Notes: generated by a model from the letters alone, not told the origin. Shown: positions 1 to 6,439, counted from the stretch's first letter. The stretch is DNA of 7,288 nt from an uncultured Lachnospiraceae bacterium (GCA_946183625.1 CAMHCL010000077.1:1-7288); one strand, 5' to 3'. Made by a program: numbers and translations.

Positions 1-25
1 GAGCAAGGGTGATCAACCCTTGCTC
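1..25 (-). terminator. Intrinsic terminator hairpin of the GTPase gene (stem only; U-tract lies outside the window)
   Basis: A perfect 10-bp inverted repeat (GAGCAAGGGT at 1-10, ACCCTTGCTC at 16-25) encloses a 5-nt loop. The GTPase stop codon (TGA on the minus strand, 13-15) sits inside the loop, so one stem arm is formed by the last codons of the gene. A minus-strand terminator would have its U-tract to the left of position 1, which cannot be seen. The call therefore rests on the stem and its position at the gene end. Confidence 0.7.
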
Positions 26-1545
26 TTCTTCATGTGTTTTATAATTGTTGCCATTATATCATTAGCGGTTATCTTGCCTGTTGTATTAAGGATAAAGGAT
101 ATATCCTTGATTATAAACTCCATCTGTCCGGATAAGGTCTTTGCGAAATTGGATTCCATAATGCCTCTGACCCATTCCACATCTGAAGGCTTCTTCTCTC
201 CGGAATATATCTTCTCAAATACATAAACAGTTCCCTGTCCAAGCACGTATACAACTGAGCCTGCTACTATGGCATTGAGGGCCGATACCGCGATATTTAT
301 TCCCGGGATAGCCTTAAGGGCACTGAGAGCAGTCTTGCCAATGATTCCAGCCGCACCTGCATTTATAAGTGTCTGCAGAAGCTCCGAATTCTTCTCAAAC
401 TCAACTCCATATATCTGAGATAATCCCTTTATAAGTCCCACTTCAAGAGGTGTAAGCAATGCTCCATCAGCTATAGGTATGGGAACTGCACCTATAGTAA
501 CTGCCGCTGCAGTTGATGTTGCAATAACAGACTGTGCCATTACTCTCTTCTGCTTAAATTCATATGCCTGTATATCATTCTGAGAAGCAATTATTCCTTC
601 AGGAATAACCTTCTCTGTAGCGCATAAGAGTTCTGCAAGTCCTTCAGGTGTAACATTTACACCATCATCTATCTTATATACTCTGGATACCACCGGAATA
701 ACTGCCTTGAGGTTATTTGCCAAAGTCTTATGCTGGGCAAATGCCTTCTTTACCATGGCAATATTCTCTTCTCGCTCAATCTTGGAGTAAGACTTGGTGA
801 TTACTACTATAATTGGAACACTTCTCCATTCGGAAGTTGCTCTTGCCAGCATGTCTATGTTCTTCTTGAACATTTTACGGGATGTTCCATCAATACAGTA
901 CCAGATTACATTTATCTGTCTCTCTCTGTCATCATTCTTGATGCTTTCCTTGGACCATTTCTTTACAGCCAGTATTGCCTTGCTCTGGCTTATGATACCA
1001 TGTTCAAAGCCCATAGTATCAATCAGTCTGAAGTTCAGATCCTCAGATTCATAGACCCGCATCTCCTTAGTTGTAGCTTCGCCGATTCCAGTTTCAGCCA
1101 TTTCCTCACTGCGGAATACAGAGTTGATCAGAGTCGACTTACCTACTCCGGAATTACCGATTACAACAACATTTGCCTTGTCGGAATAGCTTGTATAACC
1201 CTGTCCGTCACCTGATGTGCTGCGATTTGCTCCATGACCACCGCCATTATTCTTGGCCTTTTGAAACTTTGGAAGTGCAATCGGGGTATGACCACCCTTC
1301 ATACCGCGTGGCGGTTTATTACGCTTCTTCGACTTAATATGCACAGGATACTGTAGCGGTTCCTCCGGATTCTTCTGAGGCGGAGCGCCTATCGGATAGT
1401 AAGCAGGCTGATATGGCTGACGAGGCGGCACCTTGGAATCCTGAGCCGGCTGATTCTGAGGCTGTTGATTCTGAGGCAGCTGCTGTCCCTGATTGCTTAC
1501 TACTAAGCTGTTCTGATTATCTTGATTTGTATTGTTATTATCCAT
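13..1545 (-). CDS. GTPase with disordered Pro/Gln/Asn-rich N-terminus and DUF697/YcjF-like hydrophobic C-terminus
   Basis: This 510-residue protein has three parts. Residues 1-65 are low complexity, rich in Asn, Gln and Pro. They are followed by a basic stretch at about 70-100 and a Gly-rich linker to about 118. A P-loop GTPase domain covers about 124-320: G1 is GNSGVGKS at 130-137, a Thr pair at 158-159 suits G2, G3 is DTMG at 176-179, and the G4 position reads TKS at 250-252 after the hydrophobic strand IIVVI. The C-terminal part, about 335-445, is Ala/Gly/Ile-rich. It contains an AVPIPIADGALLTPLEVGLI segment typical of the DUF697/YcjF regions fused to Era-like GTPases, and then hydrophobic helices at about 393-440. 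I infer a membrane-associated GTPase; its role is unknown. The ATG at 1545 is chosen because GGGGGA at 1551-1556 lies 5 nt upstream. The gene stands alone between the purA terminator and its own terminator, with its own promoter. Confidence 0.85.
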   Translation of the reverse strand: MDNNNTNQDNQNSLVVSNQGQQLPQNQQPQNQPAQDSKVPPRQPYQPAYYPIGAPPQKNPEEPLQYPVHIKSKKRNKPPRGMKGGHTPIALPKFQKAKNNGGGHGANRSTSGDGQGYTSYSDKANVVVIGNSGVGKSTLINSVFRSEEMAETGIGEATTKEMRVYESEDLNFRLIDTMGFEHGIISQSKAILAVKKWSKESIKNDDRERQINVIWYCIDGTSRKMFKKNIDMLARATSEWRSVPIIVVITKSYSKIEREENIAMVKKAFAQHKTLANNLKAVIPVVSRVYKIDDGVNVTPEGLAELLCATEKVIPEGIIASQNDIQAYEFKQKRVMAQSVIATSTAAAVTIGAVPIPIADGALLTPLEVGLIKGLSQIYGVEFEKNSELLQTLINAGAAGIIGKTALSALKAIPGINIAVSALNAIVAGSVVYVLGQGTVYVFEKIYSGEKKPSDVEWVRGIMESNFAKTLSGQMEFIIKDISFILNTTGKITANDIMATIIKHMKKSKG

Positions 1546-1550
1546 ATTTA

Positions 1551-1556
1551 TCCCCC
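1551..1556 (-). promoter_or_regulatory. Ribosome binding site of the GTPase gene
   Basis: GGGGGA on the minus strand, 5 nt before the ATG at 1545. It supports this start over internal Met codons. Confidence 0.6.
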
Positions 1557-1585
1557 GTATAGTAACTAATAACAGTCATGAATAT

Positions 1586-1615
1586 ATTATATAGCCAGAA
1601 AGCTATACCTTGCAA
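1586..1615 (-). promoter_or_regulatory. Sigma-A-type promoter of the GTPase gene with a dyad in the spacer
   Basis: On the minus strand, TTGCAA (1610-1615) is a -35 candidate and TATAAT (1586-1591) a perfect -10, with an 18-nt spacer. An overlapping TATATA reading would give 16 nt. Within the spacer and touching the -10 lies a perfect 6-6-6 inverted repeat, TATAGC-N6-GCTATA (1590-1607), which could be an operator. The predicted 5' leader is about 35 nt. The promoter lies just downstream of the purA terminator, so this gene should be an independent transcription unit. Confidence 0.6.
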
Positions 1616-1634
1616 TGATGACTTTCAAAGTGCA

Positions 1635-1666
1635 TAAAAAAATCCCGCACGATATACGTGCGGGAT
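1635..1666 (-). terminator. Rho-independent terminator of purA
   Basis: On the minus strand a 10-bp perfect stem (ATCCCGCACG / CGTGCGGGAT, plus-strand arms 1642-1651 and 1657-1666) with a 5-nt loop is followed at once by a run of T (plus-strand A run 1636-1641). It begins 12 nt after the purA stop codon. There is no T run on the plus-strand side, so it acts in the purA direction only. Confidence 0.93.
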
Positions 1667-1677
1667 AATTACGATCA

Positions 1678-2955
1678 TTATCTATAGATTATGTCTGATC
1701 TTCCAGGGCCGTTGGAAACCATGGTGATAGGGAAACCTATCTCAGATTCGATAAATTCGATATAACCACGACAGTTTTCTGGAAGGTCCTCATATTTCTT
1801 GATTCCTCTGATATTTTCCTTCCATCCCGGAAGAACCTTGTATACAGGCTTAGCCTTCTTGAGCTTAGAAGTTGTAGGGAAGTCCTTAGTTACCTCTCCA
1901 TCAATCTCGTAGCCTACACATACAGGAATCTCATCCAGATATCCCAGGACGTCAAGTACTGTAAATGCAACGTCAGTTGTTCCCTGGATTCTGCAACCAT
2001 ACTTAGAAGCAACGCAGTCAAACCATCCCATACGACGCGGACGACCTGTGGTAGCACCAAATTCACCACCATCTCCACCACGCTTACGGAGTTCATCTGC
2101 CTCGTCACCGAATATCTCGCTGACAAATTCGCCTGCTCCTACTGCACTGGAGTAAGCCTTGCAGACTGTTACTATCTTCTTGATCTCATATGGAGGAATA
2201 CCTGCTCCTACTGCACCATATCCTGCAAGTGTGGATGATGATGTAACCATAGGATAGATACCGTGGTCAGGATCCTTCATGGAACCAAGCTGTCCCTCAA
2301 GAAGTATATTCTTACCTTCCTTTATTGCATCATAAAGGAACGCTGAAACATCACAAACAAATGGAGCTACCATTTCCTTATACTCCATAAGTGTGTTATA
2401 AACTTCATCTACTGTAAGAGCCGGCTTATGATACAGGTTCTCAAGAAGTACATTTTTCTTGAGGATAACTGTCTCTATCTTATCTCTGAGAGTTTCTTCA
2501 TCATCAAAAAGCTCTGAAACCTGGAAGCCGATCTTCGCATACTTATCTGAATAGAAAGGAGCTATACCTGACTTAGTTGAACCAAAAGCCTTGCCGCCAA
2601 GTCTCTCCTCTTCGTACTGATCAAACAATACATGATAAGGCATTACCATCTGTGCTCTGTCAGATACTAAAATCTTTGGAGCAGGAACGCCCTTCTCTTC
2701 TATCTCTTTTACTTCATTGAAAAGCTTTGGAATATCAAGTGCAACACCATTTCCAATTATACTTGTGGTGTGATCATAGAAAACTCCCGAAGGAAGTGTA
2801 TGCAGTGCAAATTTGCCATAATCATTTACGATTGTATGACCTGCATTTGCTCCACCCTGAAAACGCACGATTATATCAGCCTTTTCAGATAACATATCTG
2901 TGATCTTGCCTTTGCCTTCATCTCCCCAATTAGCTCCAACTACTGCTGTAACCAT
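1678..2955 (-). CDS. purA: Adenylosuccinate synthetase (divergent subtype)
   Basis: Catalyses GTP-dependent condensation of IMP with aspartate to adenylosuccinate, the first committed step to AMP (EC 6.3.4.4), in the cytosol. The protein is 425 residues, normal for the family. Visible motifs are GDEGKGK at 11-17 with the catalytic Asp12, GGANAGHT at 34-41 with the catalytic His40, VTSSST at 237-242, GATTGRPRRMGW at 300-311, and a C-terminal GPGRSD. Several usually constant segments differ. Canonical GRGIGPAYEDK reads KSGIAPFYSDK (128-138), EGAQG reads EGQLG (220-224), and the guanine-contacting TKLD reads TVLD (332-335). I read it as a divergent PurA, because the catalytic pair and overall architecture are intact. 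The ATG at 2955 is preferred over an in-frame GTG at 3006 because AGAGGTG lies 5 nt upstream and family N-termini begin just before the GDEGKGK loop. It is monocistronic, with its own promoter and terminator. Confidence 0.95.
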   Translation of the reverse strand: MVTAVVGANWGDEGKGKITDMLSEKADIIVRFQGGANAGHTIVNDYGKFALHTLPSGVFYDHTTSIIGNGVALDIPKLFNEVKEIEEKGVPAPKILVSDRAQMVMPYHVLFDQYEEERLGGKAFGSTKSGIAPFYSDKYAKIGFQVSELFDDEETLRDKIETVILKKNVLLENLYHKPALTVDEVYNTLMEYKEMVAPFVCDVSAFLYDAIKEGKNILLEGQLGSMKDPDHGIYPMVTSSSTLAGYGAVGAGIPPYEIKKIVTVCKAYSSAVGAGEFVSEIFGDEADELRKRGGDGGEFGATTGRPRRMGWFDCVASKYGCRIQGTTDVAFTVLDVLGYLDEIPVCVGYEIDGEVTKDFPTTSKLKKAKPVYKVLPGWKENIRGIKKYEDLPENCRGYIEFIESEIGFPITMVSNGPGRSDIIYR

Positions 2956-2960
2956 GTAAA

Positions 2961-2967
2961 CACCTCT
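2961..2967 (-). promoter_or_regulatory. Ribosome binding site that fixes the purA start
   Basis: AGAGGTG on the minus strand ends 5 nt before the ATG at 2955. No comparable site precedes the in-frame GTG at 3006, so the extra 17 residues are probably untranslated leader. Confidence 0.75.
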
Positions 2968-2991
2968 TTCCATGTAGGTTATAAATAAGCT

Positions 2992-3005
2992 TGCCGATTG
3001 CGGCA
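2992..3005 (-). other. Small hairpin in the purA 5' leader
   Basis: A perfect 5-bp inverted repeat, TGCCG-N4-CGGCA, lies in the roughly 80-nt leader predicted for purA, between the promoter and the ribosome binding site. It has no T run, so it is not a terminator. It does not match any riboswitch core that I can recognise. It may be leader structure or chance. Confidence 0.35.
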
Positions 3006-3043
3006 CTCGTCTCGCGTCTATCTAGTCCTAAACGCACTTATGT

Positions 3044-3072
3044 ACTATAACTTAAAATCATATATAAGTCAA
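3044..3072 (-). promoter_or_regulatory. Sigma-A-type promoter of purA
   Basis: On the minus strand TTGACT (3067-3072) and TATAGT (3044-3049) are separated by exactly 17 nt, each one mismatch from consensus. The predicted start of transcription is near 3037, giving a leader of about 80 nt. I see no clear PurR box (CGAA-containing PurBox pair) around it. Confidence 0.8.
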
Positions 3073-3147
3073 AGATTAAATTAAGCCCTCACAAAAATAT
3101 CATAAGATTGATTAAATAATAAAATCTCACACATCCGTCTTCAAAAG

Positions 3148-3156
3148 TGATATAAT
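3148..3156 (+). promoter_or_regulatory. Extended -10 promoter of the divergent PAP2 (YuiD-like) gene
   Basis: TGATATAATA contains a perfect extended -10 element (TGnTATAAT, 3148-3156) about 50 nt before the ATG at 3206. No good -35 hexamer lies at the usual distance, which is common for extended -10 promoters. This and the purA promoter make 2956-3205 a bidirectional promoter region, with the two -10 elements about 100 nt apart and transcribing away from each other. Confidence 0.6.
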
Positions 3157-3205
3157 AATCAAGTAACAGAAACATCAGGTTATATAAAAAGGCGACAAAC
3201 AATAA

Positions 3206-3664
3206 ATGGAATATTTTAACGCATTAATTCATAACAAAATACTATTAGCCGGTCTCATTGGCTGGGGCACTGCTCAGATACTCAAGCTCATAATCCATCT
3301 GGCAGTCAATAAGAAGCTCGATCTTGAGAGACTCATCGGCGATGGCGGTATGCCAAGCGGCCACTCCGCAACCGTTGCAGCTGTTGCAACATCCACTGCC
3401 TTTCAATGCGGCCTCGATTCACCAGAATTTGCAATAGCCACCATCGTTGCTATCATTGTTATGCACGACGCCAAGGGTGTAAGACTCGAAACCGGAAAGC
3501 AGGCCGTAATCCTGAACAACATGGTTGAAATGTTCGAAAAGATGAGCGGTCAGGACCTGACTCCTGATGAAAAGCTAAAGGAATTCGTAGGTCACACTCC
3601 TATCCAGGTTTATGCCGGTGCCCTGCTGGGTATCATCGTAGCTATCATATTCCATATATTATAG
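3206..3664 (+). CDS. Divergent PAP2 family integral membrane protein (YuiD/DUF212-like)
   Basis: A 152-residue membrane protein and the only plus-strand gene here. Hydrophobic segments lie at about 11-34, 54-66, 76-87 and 134-151. Between them are GDGGMPSGHSA (45-55), the PSGH-type motif shared with PAP2 phosphatases and vanadium haloperoxidases; MHDAKGVR (86-93); and GHTPIQVYAGALLG (129-142), characteristic of the YuiD/DUF212 group. The length matches that family of about 150-160 residues. True PAP2 phosphatases use three conserved motifs, and the other catalytic Arg/His residues are not clearly matched, so phosphatase activity on lipid pyrophosphates is only a guess. An AAGGCG-like site about 12 nt upstream of the ATG is a weak ribosome binding site. 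The gene is divergent from purA and convergent with the fusion gene, with 17 nt between stops. Confidence 0.88.
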   Translation: MEYFNALIHNKILLAGLIGWGTAQILKLIIHLAVNKKLDLERLIGDGGMPSGHSATVAAVATSTAFQCGLDSPEFAIATIVAIIVMHDAKGVRLETGKQAVILNNMVEMFEKMSGQDLTPDEKLKEFVGHTPIQVYAGALLGIIVAIIFHIL

Positions 3665-3677
3665 TAAAATGTACTTC

Positions 3678-3706
3678 AGCATCACTCTGCTGGCAGCAGT
3701 GGTGCT
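3678..3706. terminator. Imperfect hairpin at the convergent gene ends (weak bidirectional terminator candidate)
   Basis: The plus strand can fold AGCATCA / TGGTGCT (7 bp, one U-G) with a CT bulge, then CTGCT / AGCAG around a GGC loop. It starts 13 nt after the stop of the plus-strand gene and overlaps the last codons of the minus-strand fusion gene. Neither side has a clear T run (the minus side has only ATTTTA further on), so it is not a textbook intrinsic terminator. No better candidate is visible between these convergent genes. Confidence 0.35.
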
Positions 3707-5454
3707 TCCGTAATATAGGTATCCAGTCGGATATCATCTCTACTAACAGGTACTTTATCAAGTACCTGTTTTTCATATACTGCAGCAATCTTATATACAG
3801 GATAATCCTTAACTCTGGCCAGATAACGGTCATAATATCCGCCGCCATAACCCAGACGGTTGCCCTCTTTATCTATGGCAACAGAAGGCAGGATCATTAC
3901 TGCCGTACGTCCACTGTCCAACAGATATTCAAGTTCAGCATCATATTGATACTTATCACCTGTTCTGACAGGTTCCTTTATATTATATTTACTTATTGAA
4001 AATTCACCTGTGTACTGATAGAAATTCATCACTGTCTTGGATTCGACTTTTGGGATATATACCCTCTTGCCGTCAGACTGTGCATCTCTGATAATCCTGT
4101 CCAGTACCACTTCGTTGTTCACGCTCATATATGCCAGGACTATATCTGCATTCAGATACTCTTCCGTGTCCATGATATGATGGCATATCCAGTCAGATTT
4201 CTCTATTACCTCTTCTCTGGTCATAGCATTACGTTCTGCTATGATTTTCTTCCTTATCTCAGCCTTCTCCAGCTTTACAGACAGGCTGTCGATCTTCGGA
4301 ATATCTATGATAGGAAGATCTATCTTCGGCAGATTCAGCTTCTTCTTGGTGCTCTTCAGATCTATTACATCTTCAACAAGAACCCCACCACTGATCTTAA
4401 TCAGTTTCTTTACTATACTTGAGAATTCCTGCTGCTGTTTCTTAGGCATGGCTCTGAGGGACTTCATGAAATCACTAACACTCTTCATTCCACCCTCACT
4501 GATATCCTCAAGAGTTCTGGCTCCCGTGGAATCAATTGACGAAAACAGAGAATCTGTAAATATGGCCCTGTCCTTATCTGTAAGTCCTGACAGCCACTCC
4601 ATCATAGTCTTATCTACAAACTGGCTGACCTCACTTCTCTTCGCCGCCTCTTCAAAATGATTTCCGTACACATTCCATTTCATCGGATCATGCTGAAATG
4701 GACCCTTTACAGAACATTTTACTATATGATTCTCATACTCATTAGCAAGAAGCACTCCAACTATGGAATCCTCCGGCAGAATGCTGACAACCTTTGGCAG
4801 AACCCGGACATAGCCCTCCCGGTCCAGTATGTCCTTCCTGAAGCCCGGTCCGTCATTTGAATATATGTGAATTATCCTGTCCTGGATGTCCTCGTCACAG
4901 AAGGCGCCTGCATATACCGCAAAATTGCCGCCCTTGGAATGCCCTCCAAGGATTATCCGCTCGTCATTATCCTTGAAATAATAATTCACATATTCCAGAG
5001 CCCTCTTCTGTCCTGCAGTTTCATCCATGAAGCTGAGATTGAAATCTTCCTTCCATCCCACAATGGTATCATCCGTCCCGCGGAAAGCCACATAGCAGAC
5101 TCCATCCGGAAGCTTGTAGGTGATAGCAGCCATCTGCTCATCTCTGGATGTATCCACGACATTCATGTACCGGCACAGAATAGTTCCTGCGAAACGCTTA
5201 GACTCCGCAGCCTTCTTCAGCACTACAGAAGCATATTTGTAAAATGTACTTCTTGCCAGCACTTCCTTCTCGGTATGCTGTTCAAAATAGAGATGAGACA
5301 CCTCTTCTATAGGCATCTCATCATCATGAGTCATGACACCCTCCAGATCGCTGTAAGCCATCTGTGCAAGTATCAGATTATCTACTTCGTTAAATGGATC
5401 GACGGAGAATGGCACATCACCACGCCAGTCCAGATATTCCAATATGTTAGCCAT
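3682..5454 (-). CDS. Fusion of DUF2974 hydrolase-like domain and 5-formyltetrahydrofolate cyclo-ligase
   Basis: One uninterrupted 590-residue frame joins two families. Residues about 15-290 resemble DUF2974 (Mbeg1-like) alpha/beta hydrolases: VAFRGTDD at 122-129 is the lipase-like oxyanion-region strand, GGHSKGGN at 170-177 is the nucleophile elbow with Ser173, and NDGPGF follows at 200-205. Residues about 396-590 are a complete 5-FCL (EC 6.3.3.2), which converts 5-formyl-THF to 5,10-methenyl-THF with ATP. It has the basic N-terminal KAEIRKK that contacts ATP in this family, and the signature RLGYGGGYYDRYL at 533-545. Three tandem LPKID-like pentapeptides (375-389) form the linker. The ATG at 5454 is preferred over an in-frame GTG at 5460, because AAGGGGG lies 7 nt from the ATG but only 1 nt from the GTG. 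It follows rmlD by 66 nt without a terminator, so they are probably co-transcribed. The hydrolase substrate is unknown. Confidence 0.9.
   Translation of the reverse strand: MANILEYLDWRGDVPFSVDPFNEVDNLILAQMAYSDLEGVMTHDDEMPIEEVSHLYFEQHTEKEVLARSTFYKYASVVLKKAAESKRFAGTILCRYMNVVDTSRDEQMAAITYKLPDGVCYVAFRGTDDTIVGWKEDFNLSFMDETAGQKRALEYVNYYFKDNDERIILGGHSKGGNFAVYAGAFCDEDIQDRIIHIYSNDGPGFRKDILDREGYVRVLPKVVSILPEDSIVGVLLANEYENHIVKCSVKGPFQHDPMKWNVYGNHFEEAAKRSEVSQFVDKTMMEWLSGLTDKDRAIFTDSLFSSIDSTGARTLEDISEGGMKSVSDFMKSLRAMPKKQQQEFSSIVKKLIKISGGVLVEDVIDLKSTKKKLNLPKIDLPIIDIPKIDSLSVKLEKAEIRKKIIAERNAMTREEVIEKSDWICHHIMDTEEYLNADIVLAYMSVNNEVVLDRIIRDAQSDGKRVYIPKVESKTVMNFYQYTGEFSISKYNIKEPVRTGDKYQYDAELEYLLDSGRTAVMILPSVAIDKEGNRLGYGGGYYDRYLARVKDYPVYKIAAVYEKQVLDKVPVSRDDIRLDTYITEAPLLPAE
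4288..4332 (-). repeat. Tandem pentapeptide repeat linker (x3) inside the fusion protein
   Basis: These 45 bases encode LPKID-LPIID-IPKID, three copies of a hydrophobic-Pro-x-Ile-Asp unit, exactly between the hydrolase-like and 5-FCL domains. The codons differ between copies (GAT/GAC, ATA/ATC, CCG/CCT), so the repeat is not a recent slippage event and may be kept at the protein level. Confidence 0.6.
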
Positions 5455-5461
5455 ATCCACT

Positions 5462-5468
5462 CCCCCTT
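5462..5468 (-). promoter_or_regulatory. Ribosome binding site that selects the ATG start of the fusion gene
   Basis: AAGGGGG on the minus strand is 7 nt before the ATG at 5454. It is too close (1 nt) to the in-frame GTG at 5458-5460 for that codon to be the start. Confidence 0.65.
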
Positions 5469-5520
5469 GTACGGTTACGATTATTTATCCCCTATAGTTA
5501 TATGCAGCAAATGCCGCTCA

Positions 5521-6432
5521 TTATAATATTTCTTTCAGATATCTGCTAAGAGCATCCTGCCATGTTGGCAGTGGCTCAAAACCTGCCTCCACAAGTTTCG
5601 ACTTATCCAGTCTGGAATTAAATGGCCTTGCAGCTTTAGATATTCCGTATTCGGCAGTTGTAACAGGCACAACCTCCGTTGTGTAACCAGCCTGCTTATA
5701 TATCTCCCTGGTGAAATCATACCAGGATATAAATCCACCCTCATTAGTTGCATGATAATAACCATACTTCTCTGTTTCACTCATATCAACCAGAAGTCGT
5801 GCCAGGTCAAATGTATAGGTAGGGGTTCCGATCTGGTCTGATACCACAGTAACTCTGTCGTGAGTCTTACCTACATTTAACATAGTCTTAATGAAGTTCT
5901 TGCCGTTAAGGCCGAATACCCATGCGATACGTACTATAAAATATTTATCAATGGTATTTGCTACAGCCAGCTCGCCATCCAGCTTGGTCTGGCCATATAC
6001 ACATAGTGGCGCATAATCCTTGCAGTCCGGCTTCCATGGTTCTTCGCCCTGACCATTAAATACATAGTCAGTTGAAATGTAAAACATCTTTGCATCTACT
6101 GCCTTCGCAGCATCTGCCATATTCTGAGTACCATCAACATTTATAGCTTTAACCTTAGGACGGTTTTCTTCATCCTCCGCAGCATCTACCGCAGTCCATG
6201 CAGCGCAGTGTACTATGACATCAGGCTTTACTTCTTCTATAGTCTTCATGACTGCATCTCTGTCTGTGATATCAAGTGATACATATGGCATTGTAGTTAC
6301 GGCTGATCCATCATCAGCGCCTCCATATGAAGGATGAATATCACTACCCACTCCCTCATAACCACGCTTTGCCAGTTCATTCATGACATCATGTCCCAAT
6401 TGTCCGGATACACCGGTAACAAAATATCTCAT
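5521..6432 (-). CDS. rfbD: dTDP-4-dehydrorhamnose reductase
   Basis: NADPH/NADH-dependent reductase (RmlD, EC 1.1.1.133) that makes dTDP-L-rhamnose in the last step of the Rml pathway, supplying cell-surface polysaccharides. The 303 residues match the family. They form an extended-SDR Rossmann fold with GVSGQLG at 7-13 for dinucleotide binding, HCAAWTAVD at 75-83, STDYVFNG at 120-127 including the catalytic Thr, the catalytic YGQTK (Tyr146, Lys150), DQIGTPT at 199-205, and a C-terminal RPFNSRLDKSKL at 269-280 typical of RmlD. The ATG at 6432 has AAAGGAG 7 nt upstream. rmlA, rmlB and rmlC are absent from the window, so the gene is separated from the usual cluster. It starts 19 nt after the MATE remnant stop and may rely on transcription from the purB side. 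I see no convincing promoter of its own. Confidence 0.93.
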   Translation of the reverse strand: MRYFVTGVSGQLGHDVMNELAKRGYEGVGSDIHPSYGGADDGSAVTTMPYVSLDITDRDAVMKTIEEVKPDVIVHCAAWTAVDAAEDEENRPKVKAINVDGTQNMADAAKAVDAKMFYISTDYVFNGQGEEPWKPDCKDYAPLCVYGQTKLDGELAVANTIDKYFIVRIAWVFGLNGKNFIKTMLNVGKTHDRVTVVSDQIGTPTYTFDLARLLVDMSETEKYGYYHATNEGGFISWYDFTREIYKQAGYTTEVVPVTTAEYGISKAARPFNSRLDKSKLVEAGFEPLPTWQDALSRYLKEIL

Positions 6433-6439
6433 ATTCCTT

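Noticed and set aside
730..1215. Plus-strand open frame of 161 codons opposite the GTPase gene
   Set aside because: It is antisense to the conserved GTPase motifs, has no ribosome binding site, and its Cys/Ser/Leu-rich composition is typical of a shadow frame.
2956..3006. Longer purA start at an in-frame GTG (3006) or ATG (2973)
   Set aside because: The extra residues are not family-like, no ribosome binding site precedes them, and a good site (2961-2967) serves the ATG at 2955.
2956..3205. Purine riboswitch or PurR box in the purA leader
   Set aside because: I found no purine-riboswitch core and no CGAA-type PurBox pair. The leader shows only a small 5-bp hairpin.
4241..4660. Plus-strand open frame of 139 codons rich in Phe/Ser/Leu
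   Set aside because: It is antisense to the linker and helical region of the fusion gene, and its apparent hydrophobicity comes from reading Lys/Glu codons in reverse.
5455..5460. GTG start of the fusion gene at 5460
   Set aside because: The Shine-Dalgarno sequence would be only 1 nt away; the ATG at 5454 has proper 7-nt spacing.
5461..5520. Separate promoter for the fusion gene (TATAAT at the rmlD stop, TATAAC and TATAGG nearby)
   Set aside because: None has an acceptable -35 at 16-18 nt, so co-transcription with rmlD is the simpler reading.
4867..5526. Plus-strand open frame of 219 codons opposite the hydrolase/5-FCL gene
   Set aside because: It lies opposite the well-recognised hydrolase domain, has no plausible start signal and resembles no family. 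It is a complementary-strand shadow.
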